From the NCBI GenBank assembly GCA_021826485.1, contig JAKAZX010000286.1, forward strand, positions 1 to 5,556: a DNA stretch of 5,556 bases, given 5' to 3'. Each line of letters opens with the position of its first letter. Position 1 is the stretch's first letter. The translations under genes and the position numbers were made by a program. The notes under the pieces were generated by a model. The model had not been told where the DNA came from. It searched no databases and saw only the letters and a program-made list of their open reading frames with translations. This document shows positions 1 to 5,397 of the stretch, one piece after another. The stretch is from Pseudomonadota bacterium (lineage in GTDB: Bacteria; Pseudomonadota; Alphaproteobacteria; Acetobacterales; Acetobacteraceae).

Positions 1-246
1 CGCGATCGGCGTGCCGGTGGTCATCCCCTCGAACGTGCCGGACAGGATGCGCACCTGGTCCGGCTCGGCGCGCTGGGTGGTGAATTTGGACTGGCCCGGC
101 CGGCGCTTGTCCAGCCAGGGCTGGATATCCGCCTCGGTCAGCGGAATGCGCGGCGGGCAGCCATCGACCACGCAGCCCAGCGCCGGGCCGTGGCTCTCCC
201 CCCATGTCGTCACCCGGAACAGGTGGCCGAAGCTGTTGTGCGACAT
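1..246 (-). CDS. aroC: Chorismate synthase, N-terminal part (cut by window edge)
   Basis: Chorismate synthase catalyses the last shikimate-pathway step, converting 5-enolpyruvylshikimate 3-phosphate to chorismate with reduced FMN in the cytoplasm. Reading the minus strand from the ATG at 246–244 gives 82 codons open to the window edge, beginning MSHNSFGHLFRVTTWGESHG. The family signature GESHGPALGCVVDGCP is at residues 16–31 and includes the conserved His19. The basic, substrate/FMN-binding RRPGQS stretch is at about 48–53. The family is usually about 350–370 residues, so roughly three quarters lies outside the window. The ATG begins 2 bases after the fabI stop codon, so the gene is the downstream member of a fabI–aroC operon and is probably translated by coupling. 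The start is firm because the protein begins with the usual short leader before the FG..FRVTTWGESHG core. Confidence 0.97.
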   Translation of the reverse strand, partial: MSHNSFGHLFRVTTWGESHGPALGCVVDGCPPRIPLTEADIQPWLDKRRPGQSKFTTQRAEPDQVRILSGTFEGMTTGTPIA

Positions 247-248
247 GG

Positions 249-1091
249 TCAGTCGGCGACGGTGATGTCCGGCGCGTCGGGGTTCTTCATGCCGACGATG
301 TGGTAGCCGCAATCGACATGGTGGACTTCGCCGCTGACCCCGGCGCCGAGGTCGGACAGCAGATAGACCGCGGCGCCGCCCACGTCCTCGATCGTCACGT
401 TGCGGCCGAGCGGGGCGTTGTACTGGTTCCAGCGCAGGATGTAGCGGAAATCGCCGATCCCGCCGGCCGCCGCCAGGGTGCGGATCGGTCCGGCGCTGAT
501 CGCGTTCACGCGGATGTTGCGCCCGCCCAGATCGGCCGCGAGGTAGCGCACGCTCGCCTCCAGCGCCGCCTTGGCGACCCCCATGACGTTGTAGTGCGGC
601 ACCACCCGCTCGGCGCCGAGATAGGTCAGCGTCAGCAGCGCGCCGCCCGGGTTCATCATCGCGACGGCGCGGCGCGCGACCGCGGTGAAGCTGTAGCAGG
701 AGATGTCCATCGCCTGCAGGAAGGCGGCGCGCGGCGTGTCCAGATAGAGGCCGCGCAGATACTGCTTGTCGGCATAGCCGATGGCATGGACCAGGAAGTC
801 CAGCTTGCCCCAGCGCGCGGCGATGGCGGCGAAGGCGGCGTCCATGCTGGCGTCGTCGGCCACGTCGCAGGGGGCGAGCAGGTCCGATCCGACGCTCGCG
901 GCCAGCGGGCGCACCCGCTTCTCCAGCGCCTCCCCCTGATAGGTGAAGGCGAGTTCGGCGCCCTGCGCGGCACAGGCGGCGGCGATCCCCCAGGCGAGCG
1001 AGCGGTCGTTGGCGACGCCCATGACCACCCCGCGTTTGCCCTGCATCAAGGTGCCGCGCGCGGGAAGGGTGGGATGGTCGCTCTCGGGCAT
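249..1091 (-). CDS. fabI: Enoyl-[acyl-carrier-protein] reductase (NADH), FabI
   Basis: FabI reduces trans-2-enoyl-ACP to acyl-ACP in each type II fatty acid elongation cycle. It is a cytoplasmic tetrameric short-chain dehydrogenase and the triclosan target. The predicted protein is 280 residues. Numbered from the ATG at 1091, the FabI nucleotide-binding GVANDRS is at 25–31, HAIGYAD at about 102–108, and the catalytic set at Tyr157, Tyr167 and Lys174 within TYLGAERVVPHYNVMGVAK. The NAISAGPIRTLA loop and the VDCGYHIVGM C-terminus follow. Lengths and spacing match E. coli FabI, with about 11 extra N-terminal residues. Two starts are plausible: ATG at 1091–1089 with GGTGA 8 bases upstream, chosen here, or ATG at 1106–1104, adding 5 residues, with a weak AGG 5 bases upstream. 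A later ATG at 1046 would leave no leader before QGKRG and is less likely. The stop is 2 bases before aroC. Confidence 0.96.
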   Translation of the reverse strand: MPESDHPTLPARGTLMQGKRGVVMGVANDRSLAWGIAAACAAQGAELAFTYQGEALEKRVRPLAASVGSDLLAPCDVADDASMDAAFAAIAARWGKLDFLVHAIGYADKQYLRGLYLDTPRAAFLQAMDISCYSFTAVARRAVAMMNPGGALLTLTYLGAERVVPHYNVMGVAKAALEASVRYLAADLGGRNIRVNAISAGPIRTLAAAGGIGDFRYILRWNQYNAPLGRNVTIEDVGGAAVYLLSDLGAGVSGEVHHVDCGYHIVGMKNPDAPDITVAD

Positions 1092-1164
1092 CGGGCCGGT
1101 CACCATTGTCGCCTGCGGCGCGTGGTTGCATACCGGCCCGGTCGGGGCAAGGCCGGAGACAGTG
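1092..1164. promoter_or_regulatory. Divergent fabI/pdxH intergenic control region
   Basis: This 73-base gap lies between the fabI start (minus) and the pdxH start (plus), so promoters for both genes should lie in or overlap it. On the plus strand TTGTCG (1106–1111), a 17-base spacer and CATACC (1129–1134) form a weak sigma-70-like candidate for pdxH: 4 of 6 matches in the -35 and 3 of 6 in the -10. I see no convincing promoter core for fabI and no strong palindrome. If fabI used the earlier ATG at 1106, the candidate pdxH -35 would overlap that start codon. The location as a control region is well supported by gene layout; the specific boxes are not. Confidence 0.4.
1155..1159 (+). promoter_or_regulatory. 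Ribosome binding site of pdxH (decides the GTG start)
   Basis: GGAGA lies 5 bases upstream of the GTG at 1165 and only 2 bases upstream of the adjacent in-frame GTG at 1162. The spacing favours the second GTG. No ATG lies nearby in this frame; the next upstream in-frame ATG would run deep into the antisense of fabI. Confidence 0.65.
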
Positions 1165-1746
1165 GTGAGCATAACAGATCCGTTTCTTTGGTTCACCGAA
1201 TGGTTTGCCGAAGCGACCCGCAGCGAACCGCGCGACCCGAACGCGATGACGCTGGCGACCGCGACGCCGGACGGCATGCCGTCGGCCCGCACCGTGCTGC
1301 TGAAGGGGCACGATGCGCGGGGATTCGTGTTCTACACCAACACGCTCAGCCGCAAGGGCGGAGAGCTGGCGGCCAACCGCCGCGCCGCCCTGCTGTTTCA
1401 CTGGAAGTCGCTGGGCCGGCAGGTCCGCATCGAAGGCGCGGTGGAGGACGTGGCCGCGGCCGAGGCGGACGCCTACTTTGCCAGCCGCCCCCGCCTGTCG
1501 CGCCTCGGTGCCTGGGCCTCCGACCAGTCCCGCCCGCTGCCCGCCCGCACCGAACTGGAAGACCGGCTGGCCGCGCTCGAACGCCGCTACCCCGGGGACG
1601 ACATCCCCCGCCCGCCGCACTGGTCCGGCTACCGCGTGCTGCCATCACGCTTCGAGTTCTGGCAGGAAGCGCCGTTCCGCCTGCACGACCGCACCGTGTT
1701 CACCCGCGACGGCGGCGGCTGGGCGGTCTCCAAGCTCTACCCGTGA
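1165..1746 (+). CDS. pdxH: Pyridoxamine 5'-phosphate oxidase (PdxH)
   Basis: PdxH oxidises pyridoxamine or pyridoxine 5'-phosphate to pyridoxal 5'-phosphate using FMN and oxygen, in vitamin B6 synthesis and salvage. The 193-residue product is of normal family length. Visible features in order are DPNAMTLATATPDG (about 24–37), the FMN-contacting RTVLLK (42–47), FVFYTN..SRKG (54–65), FHWKSLGRQVRIEG (78–91), RPRLSRLGAWASDQSR (108–123), and the C-terminal PdxH signature FEFWQEAPFRLHDR (163–176), ending W.VSKLYP. The start is the GTG with GGAGA 5 bases upstream. It gives a leader typical for the family before DPF..F.EW. Longer readings upstream lie antisense to fabI and have no PdxH similarity. 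The gene diverges from fabI, and its stop overlaps the start of the kinase gene by 4 bases (GTGA). The two are therefore expected to share a transcript. Confidence 0.96.
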   Translation: MSITDPFLWFTEWFAEATRSEPRDPNAMTLATATPDGMPSARTVLLKGHDARGFVFYTNTLSRKGGELAANRRAALLFHWKSLGRQVRIEGAVEDVAAAEADAYFASRPRLSRLGAWASDQSRPLPARTELEDRLAALERRYPGDDIPRPPHWSGYRVLPSRFEFWQEAPFRLHDRTVFTRDGGGWAVSKLYP

Positions 1747-3215
1747 TCCCCGTCGGGCAGGCGGCCACCGACGCGCTGCTGCGCGGCCTCGCCGGGCGGG
1801 CGCCGATCGAGACGCACATTTCCGCGGTCTATGTCGGCGACGATACGGTCTGGAAGCTGCGCAAGGCGGTGCGCCTGCCGTTCCTGGACTTCACCGCCCC
1901 GGCGGCCCGCCGGCACGCGGCGCAGCGCGAGCTGGAGCTGAACGCGCCGCACGCCCCCGGCCTCTATCGCGATGTCGCCACCGTCACCCGCGCGGAGGGC
2001 GGCACGCTCGCGCTCGACGGGCCGGGTGCGGCGATCGACTGGGTGGTGCGCATGGCGCGGGTGCCGGAAGGCGATTTCCTGGACGCCATCGCCGCCCGCT
2101 CCGGGCTGGATGCGGCGCTGCTGGACGCACTCGGCGATGCGGTCGCGGCTTATCTGGCGGCCGCCCCGGTGGTGGCGGCGGACGGGGTGGCGGCGCAGCG
2201 CCTGATGACCGAGGGCAACCTCCGCTCCGCCCGCGCCGCCGGGCTGCCGGACGCCGATCTGGGCCGCTGGGCAGCCGGCATGGCCGCCGAACTGGCGCGG
2301 CGGGCGGCGTGGCTGCGCGACCGGGCGGCGGCAGGGTTCGTGCGGCGCTGCCACGGCGACCTGCACCTGGGCAATCTCTGCCTCTGGCACGGCGCGCCGG
2401 TGCCGTTCGATGCGGTGGAGTTCGACGAGGCGATCGCCACCGGCGATGTCGGCTACGACCTCGCCTTCCTGCTGATGGACCTGGAGCACCGCGCCGGGCG
2501 GGCGGCAGCCAACCGCGTGCTGTGCCGCTACGTGGCGCGCAGTGGCGATTGGGCGGTGGTGGCCGGGCTGCCGCTGTTCCTGGCGCAGAAGGCGATGGTG
2601 CGCGCCCATGTCGAGGCGGCGCGCGGCCGGGCGGTGGAGGCGCGGGCCTATCTGGACATGAGCCTCGGCTATCTCGCCCCTGCACCGCCGGTGGTGGTGG
2701 CGGTGGGCGGGCTGATGGGCACCGGCAAGACCACGCTGGCGCGGGCGCTGGCGCCCGGGCTGGGGCCGGCGCCGGGGGCGCTGGTGCTGCGCAGCGACGA
2801 AATCCGCAAGCGCCACCGCGGCGTGGCGCCCGAGCAGCGGCTGCCCGACGATGCCTATGCCGCGCCGGCCAGCGCCGCGGTGTTCGCCGAACTGCACCGC
2901 GCGGTCGCCGAAACCGCCGCGGCGGGGCATGCGGTGATCGCGGACGCGACCTATCTCGATCCCGCCCATCGCCGCGCGGCCGCCGCCGCCGCCGGGGCGG
3001 CGCCGTTCCTCGGCGTCTGGCTGGAGGCGCCGCTGCCGCTGCTGGAGGCGCGGATCGCCGCCCGCCGCGGCGATGCCTCCGACGCCACGGTCGCGGTGCT
3101 GCGCCGGGCCGCAGGCAGCGCGCGGCGCCCGCCCGGCTGGCTCGCGGTGGACGCGACCGACGCGGCGCGGGCGCTCGCGGCGGTGCGCGGTGCCTTGCCG
3201 CGCCGCGCGTGCTAG
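1743..3215 (+). CDS. Bifunctional aminoglycoside-phosphotransferase-like / P-loop kinase protein
   Basis: The protein has 490 residues and two domains joined as in the COG2187 + COG0645 fusion family; the substrate is unknown. The N-terminal domain (about 1–310) has an APH/choline-kinase fold. ETHIS is at 23–27 and VWKLRKAVRLPFLDF starts at 36, where Lys38 is the likely ATP-contacting lysine. The catalytic loop HGDLHLGN is at 204–211 with Asp206 as presumed base, and a metal-binding-like FDAVEFDEA begins at 222. The C-terminal domain (about 318–490) carries Walker A GLMGTGKT at 323–330 with Lys329, RSDEIRK at 350–356, VIADATY at 398–404, and a basic lid-like segment around 437–447. Both active sites look intact. 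The GTG start overlaps the pdxH TGA and has no clear ribosome site, so coupling is likely. The N-terminus VIPVGQAATDALL fits the family. A real aminoglycoside-resistance role is not implied. The next gene encodes a universal stress protein, a recurrent partner. Confidence 0.9.
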   Translation: MIPVGQAATDALLRGLAGRAPIETHISAVYVGDDTVWKLRKAVRLPFLDFTAPAARRHAAQRELELNAPHAPGLYRDVATVTRAEGGTLALDGPGAAIDWVVRMARVPEGDFLDAIAARSGLDAALLDALGDAVAAYLAAAPVVAADGVAAQRLMTEGNLRSARAAGLPDADLGRWAAGMAAELARRAAWLRDRAAAGFVRRCHGDLHLGNLCLWHGAPVPFDAVEFDEAIATGDVGYDLAFLLMDLEHRAGRAAANRVLCRYVARSGDWAVVAGLPLFLAQKAMVRAHVEAARGRAVEARAYLDMSLGYLAPAPPVVVAVGGLMGTGKTTLARALAPGLGPAPGALVLRSDEIRKRHRGVAPEQRLPDDAYAAPASAAVFAELHRAVAETAAAGHAVIADATYLDPAHRRAAAAAAGAAPFLGVWLEAPLPLLEARIAARRGDASDATVAVLRRAAGSARRPPGWLAVDATDAARALAAVRGALPRRAC

Positions 3216-3218
3216 AAT
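3210..3218 (+). promoter_or_regulatory. Candidate extended -10 promoter for the stress-protein gene
   Basis: TGCTAGAAT reads as an extended -10 element: TG, one base, then TAGAAT, a 5 of 6 match to TATAAT. It overlaps the TAG stop of the kinase gene and stands out in GC-rich surroundings. The expected start point, near 3225, would leave a short leader before the ATG at 3242. The best -35 with a 17-base spacer is GTGCCT (3190–3195), a poor match, which is tolerable for extended -10 promoters. This would give the stress protein expression separate from pdxH. It could be chance. Confidence 0.35.
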
Positions 3219-3241
3219 GTGATGTTCGCACGGGGGTTCGC

Positions 3242-4108
3242 ATGGCCATTCGCAAGCTGCTGCTGCCGCTGACCGGCACCGCTGCCGGCGAGGCGGCATT
3301 GTCCACCGCCCTGAGCATCGCGCGGGTCTGGAACGCGCACGTGCTGGCGCTGCATGTCCGCGTGGACAGCCGCGACGTGGCGCCGCTGGCCGGTGAGGGC
3401 CTGTCGGGCGCGATGATCGAGGAGATGATGACCGCGACCGAGCGCGAGAGCCTGACCCGCGCGCAGGCGGTGCGCGCGATGTTCGAGGGGTTCGTCACCG
3501 CCCGCCAGGTCCGGGTGGGGGAGCCCGCGGTGGGTGAGCGCGTGGCCACCGCCAGCTTCGCCGCCGTCACCGGGCGGGAGGAGGACCTGGTCGCCCAGCT
3601 CGCCCGCCTCGCCGACCTGACGGTGGTGCCGCACCCCGAGGCGGCGGAGGAGGTGTCATCCTCCGACGCGCTGCACGCGGTGCTGTTCGATTCCGGCCGG
3701 CCGGTGCTGATCGCGCCGCAGACCGCGCCCGAGCAGATCGGCCGGCGCATCTGCATCGGCTGGAACGGCACCGCCGAATCGGCCGCCGCCGTCGCCTCCG
3801 CCATTCCCTGGATGCAGCGGGCGGAGGCGGTGCGCGTGCTGACCGCCGAGGAATACCAGCGCCGCGGCCCGTCGGCGCAGGATTTGTGCGAATACCTGAC
3901 GCTGCACGACATCACCGCCGAGGTGGCGACGTTCCGCCCGGTGGACCGGGAGGTGGGCGCCGGGCTGCTGCGCGCCGCCTATGAGTTCGAAGCCGATCTG
4001 CTGGCGATGGGCGCCTATTCGCACAGCCGGCTACGCCAGTTGATCCTGGGCGGCGTCACCCGCCACGTGCTGGAGCACGGGAAGCTGCCCATCATGATGA
4101 ACCGCTGA
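3242..4108 (+). CDS. Universal stress protein, two UspA-like domains
   Basis: The product is a cytoplasmic UspA-superfamily protein of 288 residues, about twice a single Usp domain. It starts with the typical first strand RKLLLPLTGT, then ALSIARVWNAHVLALHV. The N-terminal half (about 1–160) has no recognisable Gly-rich nucleotide loop and ends at RPVLIAPQ. The C-terminal domain begins RRICIGWNGTAES at 168 and carries LLAMGAYSHSRLRQLILGGVT, with the nucleotide-binding G-2x-G-9x-G-T region at 257–273. There the second glycine is Ser260, a change I recall in other alphaproteobacterial Usp proteins. The usual role is support of survival under stress such as hypoxia or starvation; ligand and target are unknown. 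The ATG has GGGGG (3232–3236) 5 bases upstream and lies 26 bases after the kinase stop, so co-transcription with the kinase is likely, with a possible internal promoter. marR follows after 3 bases. Confidence 0.9.
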   Translation: MAIRKLLLPLTGTAAGEAALSTALSIARVWNAHVLALHVRVDSRDVAPLAGEGLSGAMIEEMMTATERESLTRAQAVRAMFEGFVTARQVRVGEPAVGERVATASFAAVTGREEDLVAQLARLADLTVVPHPEAAEEVSSSDALHAVLFDSGRPVLIAPQTAPEQIGRRICIGWNGTAESAAAVASAIPWMQRAEAVRVLTAEEYQRRGPSAQDLCEYLTLHDITAEVATFRPVDREVGAGLLRAAYEFEADLLAMGAYSHSRLRQLILGGVTRHVLEHGKLPIMMNR

Positions 4109-4111
4109 GCC

Positions 4112-4600
4112 ATGTTCGGGGTCGCCGACCCCGCGACGGAGGCGGCGGTGCGGGCCTATGTCAAGCTGCTGCGCGCCAGCCGCGCCGTGGTGGCGCAGAT
4201 CGAGCCGCTGCTGGCCGCCCACGGGCTGACCGTGACCCAGCTCGGCGTGCTGGAGGCGATCCTGCACAAGGGACCGCTGACGCATCGCGAGCTGGGCCGC
4301 AAGGTGCTGACCAGCGCCGGCAACATGACCGATCTGATCGACAAGCTGCAGGCGCGCGGGCTGGTGCGCCGGGTGCGCGACCCGGCCGACCGGCGGCTGG
4401 TGCGCGTGGAACTCACCGAAGCCGGCGACCGGCTGATCCGCGACCTGTTTCCCCGCCATGCCGCCGACATCGCCCAGGCGATGGGCGGGCTGCCAGCGAT
4501 CGAGCTGGAGGCGCTCGGGGCCCTGCTGCGCCGGCTTGGCATGCGCGCCGCGCATGGCGCCGAGGCCCCTGCCCTTGCGCCGGCGGGTCCGACTGCATAG
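4112..4600 (+). CDS. MarR-family winged helix-turn-helix transcriptional regulator
   Basis: This is a 162-residue DNA-binding regulator of normal MarR length, expected to act as a dimer. Helical dimerisation segments lie at about 8–36 and 105–148. The winged helix spans about 39–104: LTVTQLGVLEAI, then LTHRELGRKVLTSAGNMTDLIDKL with the recognition helix near 68–80, then the wing with DPADRRLVR at 90–98 followed by LTEAG. The tail after 148 is Ala/Pro-rich and probably disordered. No cysteine is visible in the protein, so direct cysteine-based redox sensing of the OhrR kind is unlikely; a small-molecule ligand is more plausible. The ATG is 3 bases after the stress-protein stop with no clear ribosome site, pointing to coupled translation. 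The perfect palindrome directly downstream, before pirin, is its most likely operator. MarR genes next to pirin genes are common in Proteobacteria. Confidence 0.92.
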   Translation: MFGVADPATEAAVRAYVKLLRASRAVVAQIEPLLAAHGLTVTQLGVLEAILHKGPLTHRELGRKVLTSAGNMTDLIDKLQARGLVRRVRDPADRRLVRVELTEAGDRLIRDLFPRHAADIAQAMGGLPAIELEALGALLRRLGMRAAHGAEAPALAPAGPTA

Positions 4601-4613
4601 CTGCGGGGCCGAC

Positions 4614-4633
4614 CGTTCGATATCGAACGATAT
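4614..4633. promoter_or_regulatory. Overlapping palindromes, probable MarR operator ahead of pirin
   Basis: CGTTCGATATCGAACG (4614–4629) is a perfect 16-bp palindrome. A second dyad overlaps it: ATATCG, AA, CGATAT (4620–4633). The hexamer CGATAT also repeats directly with a 10-base step (4618 and 4628), about one helical turn. The site is AT-richer than its surroundings and ends immediately before the pirin ribosome site. Position, size and symmetry fit a dimeric regulator. The adjacent MarR is the obvious candidate, but binding is inferred. I found no convincing -35/-10 pair, so I cannot say whether it blocks initiation or elongation. Confidence 0.7.
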
Positions 4634-4640
4634 GGGAGAG
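4634..4640 (+). promoter_or_regulatory. Ribosome binding site of pirin
   Basis: GGGAGAG lies 5 bases before the ATG at 4646. It is the strongest Shine-Dalgarno-like sequence in the window and fixes the pirin start. It directly abuts the palindromic operator. Confidence 0.75.
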
Positions 4641-4645
4641 CCACG

Positions 4646-5347
4646 ATGATCCAGATCCAGCCGTTCGACCGCCTCGGCCGCTTCCGCAACGAGTGGCTGA
4701 ATGCCCGGCACCATTTCAGCTTCGGCCACTACCACGACCCCGCGCGCATGGGCGTCGGCGGCCTGCGGGTGTGGAACGACGACGAGATCGCCCCCGGCAC
4801 CGGGTTCGACCCGCACCCGCACCGGGACATGGAGATCGTCACCTATGTCCGCCAGGGCGCCATCACCCACAAGGACAGCCTGGGCAACCAGGGCCGCACG
4901 GAGGCGGGCGACGTGCAGGTGATGCACGCCGGCACCGGCATCGTGCATGCCGAATACAATCTGGAGGCGACGCCGACGCGGCTGTTCCAGATCTGGATCC
5001 TGCCCGGCCGGCAGGGCGTCGCGCCCGGCTGGGGCGCGCGGCAGTTCCCGAAGCAGGTGGACGGTCGGCTGGCGGCGCTGGCGGACGGCAGGCCGGAGGC
5101 CGACGGCACTGCCCTGCCGCTCTACGCCGACGCGGCGGTGTTCGCCGGCACGTTGAAGGCCGGCCAGTCGGTGCGCCAGACGATGCGGCCCGGCCGCGCC
5201 GCCTATCTGGTGCCGGCGACCGGCGCCGTCACCGTGAACGGCACGCCCGTCCATACCCGCGACGGCGCCGCCATCACCGGGGAGACCGAACTCGCCATCA
5301 CCGCCACCGAGGACGCCGAAGTGGTGCTGGTGGAGGTGGAGGGCTGA
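4646..5347 (+). CDS. Pirin family protein (YhhW-like bicupin)
   Basis: The product is a 233-residue protein of the short bacterial pirin group, whose E. coli member YhhW is a metal-dependent bicupin with quercetin dioxygenase activity in vitro. The N-terminal cupin contains the four metal ligands His57, His59 (DPHPHRDME), His101 and Glu103 (GTGIVHAEYN), at positions matching those I recall for YhhW. ARHHFSFGHYHDP (20–32) and FQIWILPGRQGV are further family blocks. The C-terminal cupin (about 140–233) lacks an equivalent ligand set, as is usual. No signal peptide or membrane segment is seen. The start is secured by GGGAGAG 5 bases upstream. The gene lies 45 bases after marR, with a palindrome between them, so it is probably controlled by that regulator. 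Physiological substrate unknown; roles in electrophile or oxidative stress are inferred from context. Confidence 0.95.
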   Translation: MIQIQPFDRLGRFRNEWLNARHHFSFGHYHDPARMGVGGLRVWNDDEIAPGTGFDPHPHRDMEIVTYVRQGAITHKDSLGNQGRTEAGDVQVMHAGTGIVHAEYNLEATPTRLFQIWILPGRQGVAPGWGARQFPKQVDGRLAALADGRPEADGTALPLYADAAVFAGTLKAGQSVRQTMRPGRAAYLVPATGAVTVNGTPVHTRDGAAITGETELAITATEDAEVVLVEVEG

Positions 5348-5362
5348 GGGCGGCACCCTGGC

Positions 5363-5391
5363 TTGACGACATACCGACCGGTCGGTAAAAT
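5363..5391 (+). promoter_or_regulatory. Near-consensus sigma-70 promoter of tetR
   Basis: TTGACG (5363–5368, 5 of 6 to TTGACA), a 17-base spacer and TAAAAT (5386–5391, 5 of 6 to TATAAT) make the best promoter in the window. Only 6 bases separate the -10 from the tetR ATG, so transcription should begin at or very near the start codon. The spacer is almost filled by a perfect palindrome. A strong promoter with an overlapping operator suggests expression that is repressed by default. Confidence 0.75.
5372..5387. promoter_or_regulatory. Perfect 16-bp palindrome, probable TetR autoregulatory operator
   Basis: TACCGACCGGTCGGTA is its own reverse complement. It lies in the promoter spacer and its last two bases are the first two of the -10 hexamer, so a bound dimer would exclude RNA polymerase. 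Size and symmetry fit TetR-family operators, and the gene immediately downstream encodes one. Binding by that protein is inferred. Confidence 0.72.
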
Positions 5392-5397
5392 TCCTGC

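Noticed and set aside
943..1164. Upstream extension of pdxH to an ATG at 943
   Set aside because: This segment is antisense to fabI and unlike any PdxH N-terminus; the GTG at 1165 has a proper ribosome site and gives the normal family length.
204..1742. The kinase frame stays open more than 1.5 kb upstream of its real start
   Set aside because: That part lies antisense to aroC/fabI and out of frame with pdxH, and gives a low-complexity Arg/Gly/His-rich product; the kinase domain begins at the GTG at 1743.
2689..2786. G-rich runs (many GG/GGG tracts) that could form a G-quadruplex in the kinase gene
   Set aside because: They encode Val/Gly/Ala codons and the Walker A loop in a very GC-rich gene; coding constraint and composition explain them.
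1743..3215. Reading the APH-like domain as an aminoglycoside resistance gene
   Set aside because: The fold is shared by many small-molecule kinases, the fusion to a P-loop kinase marks a distinct family, and there is no mobile-element context.
3219..3234. TGTGA...CAC-like sequence before the stress-protein gene, considered as a CRP/FNR-type site
   Set aside because: The right half does not match TCACA at the required spacing, and there is no TTGAT/ATCAA pair; the symmetry is too poor to call.
1984..3915. A 643-codon open frame on the minus strand opposite the kinase and stress-protein genes
   Set aside because: Its translation is Arg/Pro/Ala/Ser-rich with no recognisable domain and crosses two clear genes; long antisense frames are expected at this GC content.
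5348..5362. Possible terminator after pirin
   Set aside because: No stable stem and no T-run is present in the short gap before the tetR promoter.
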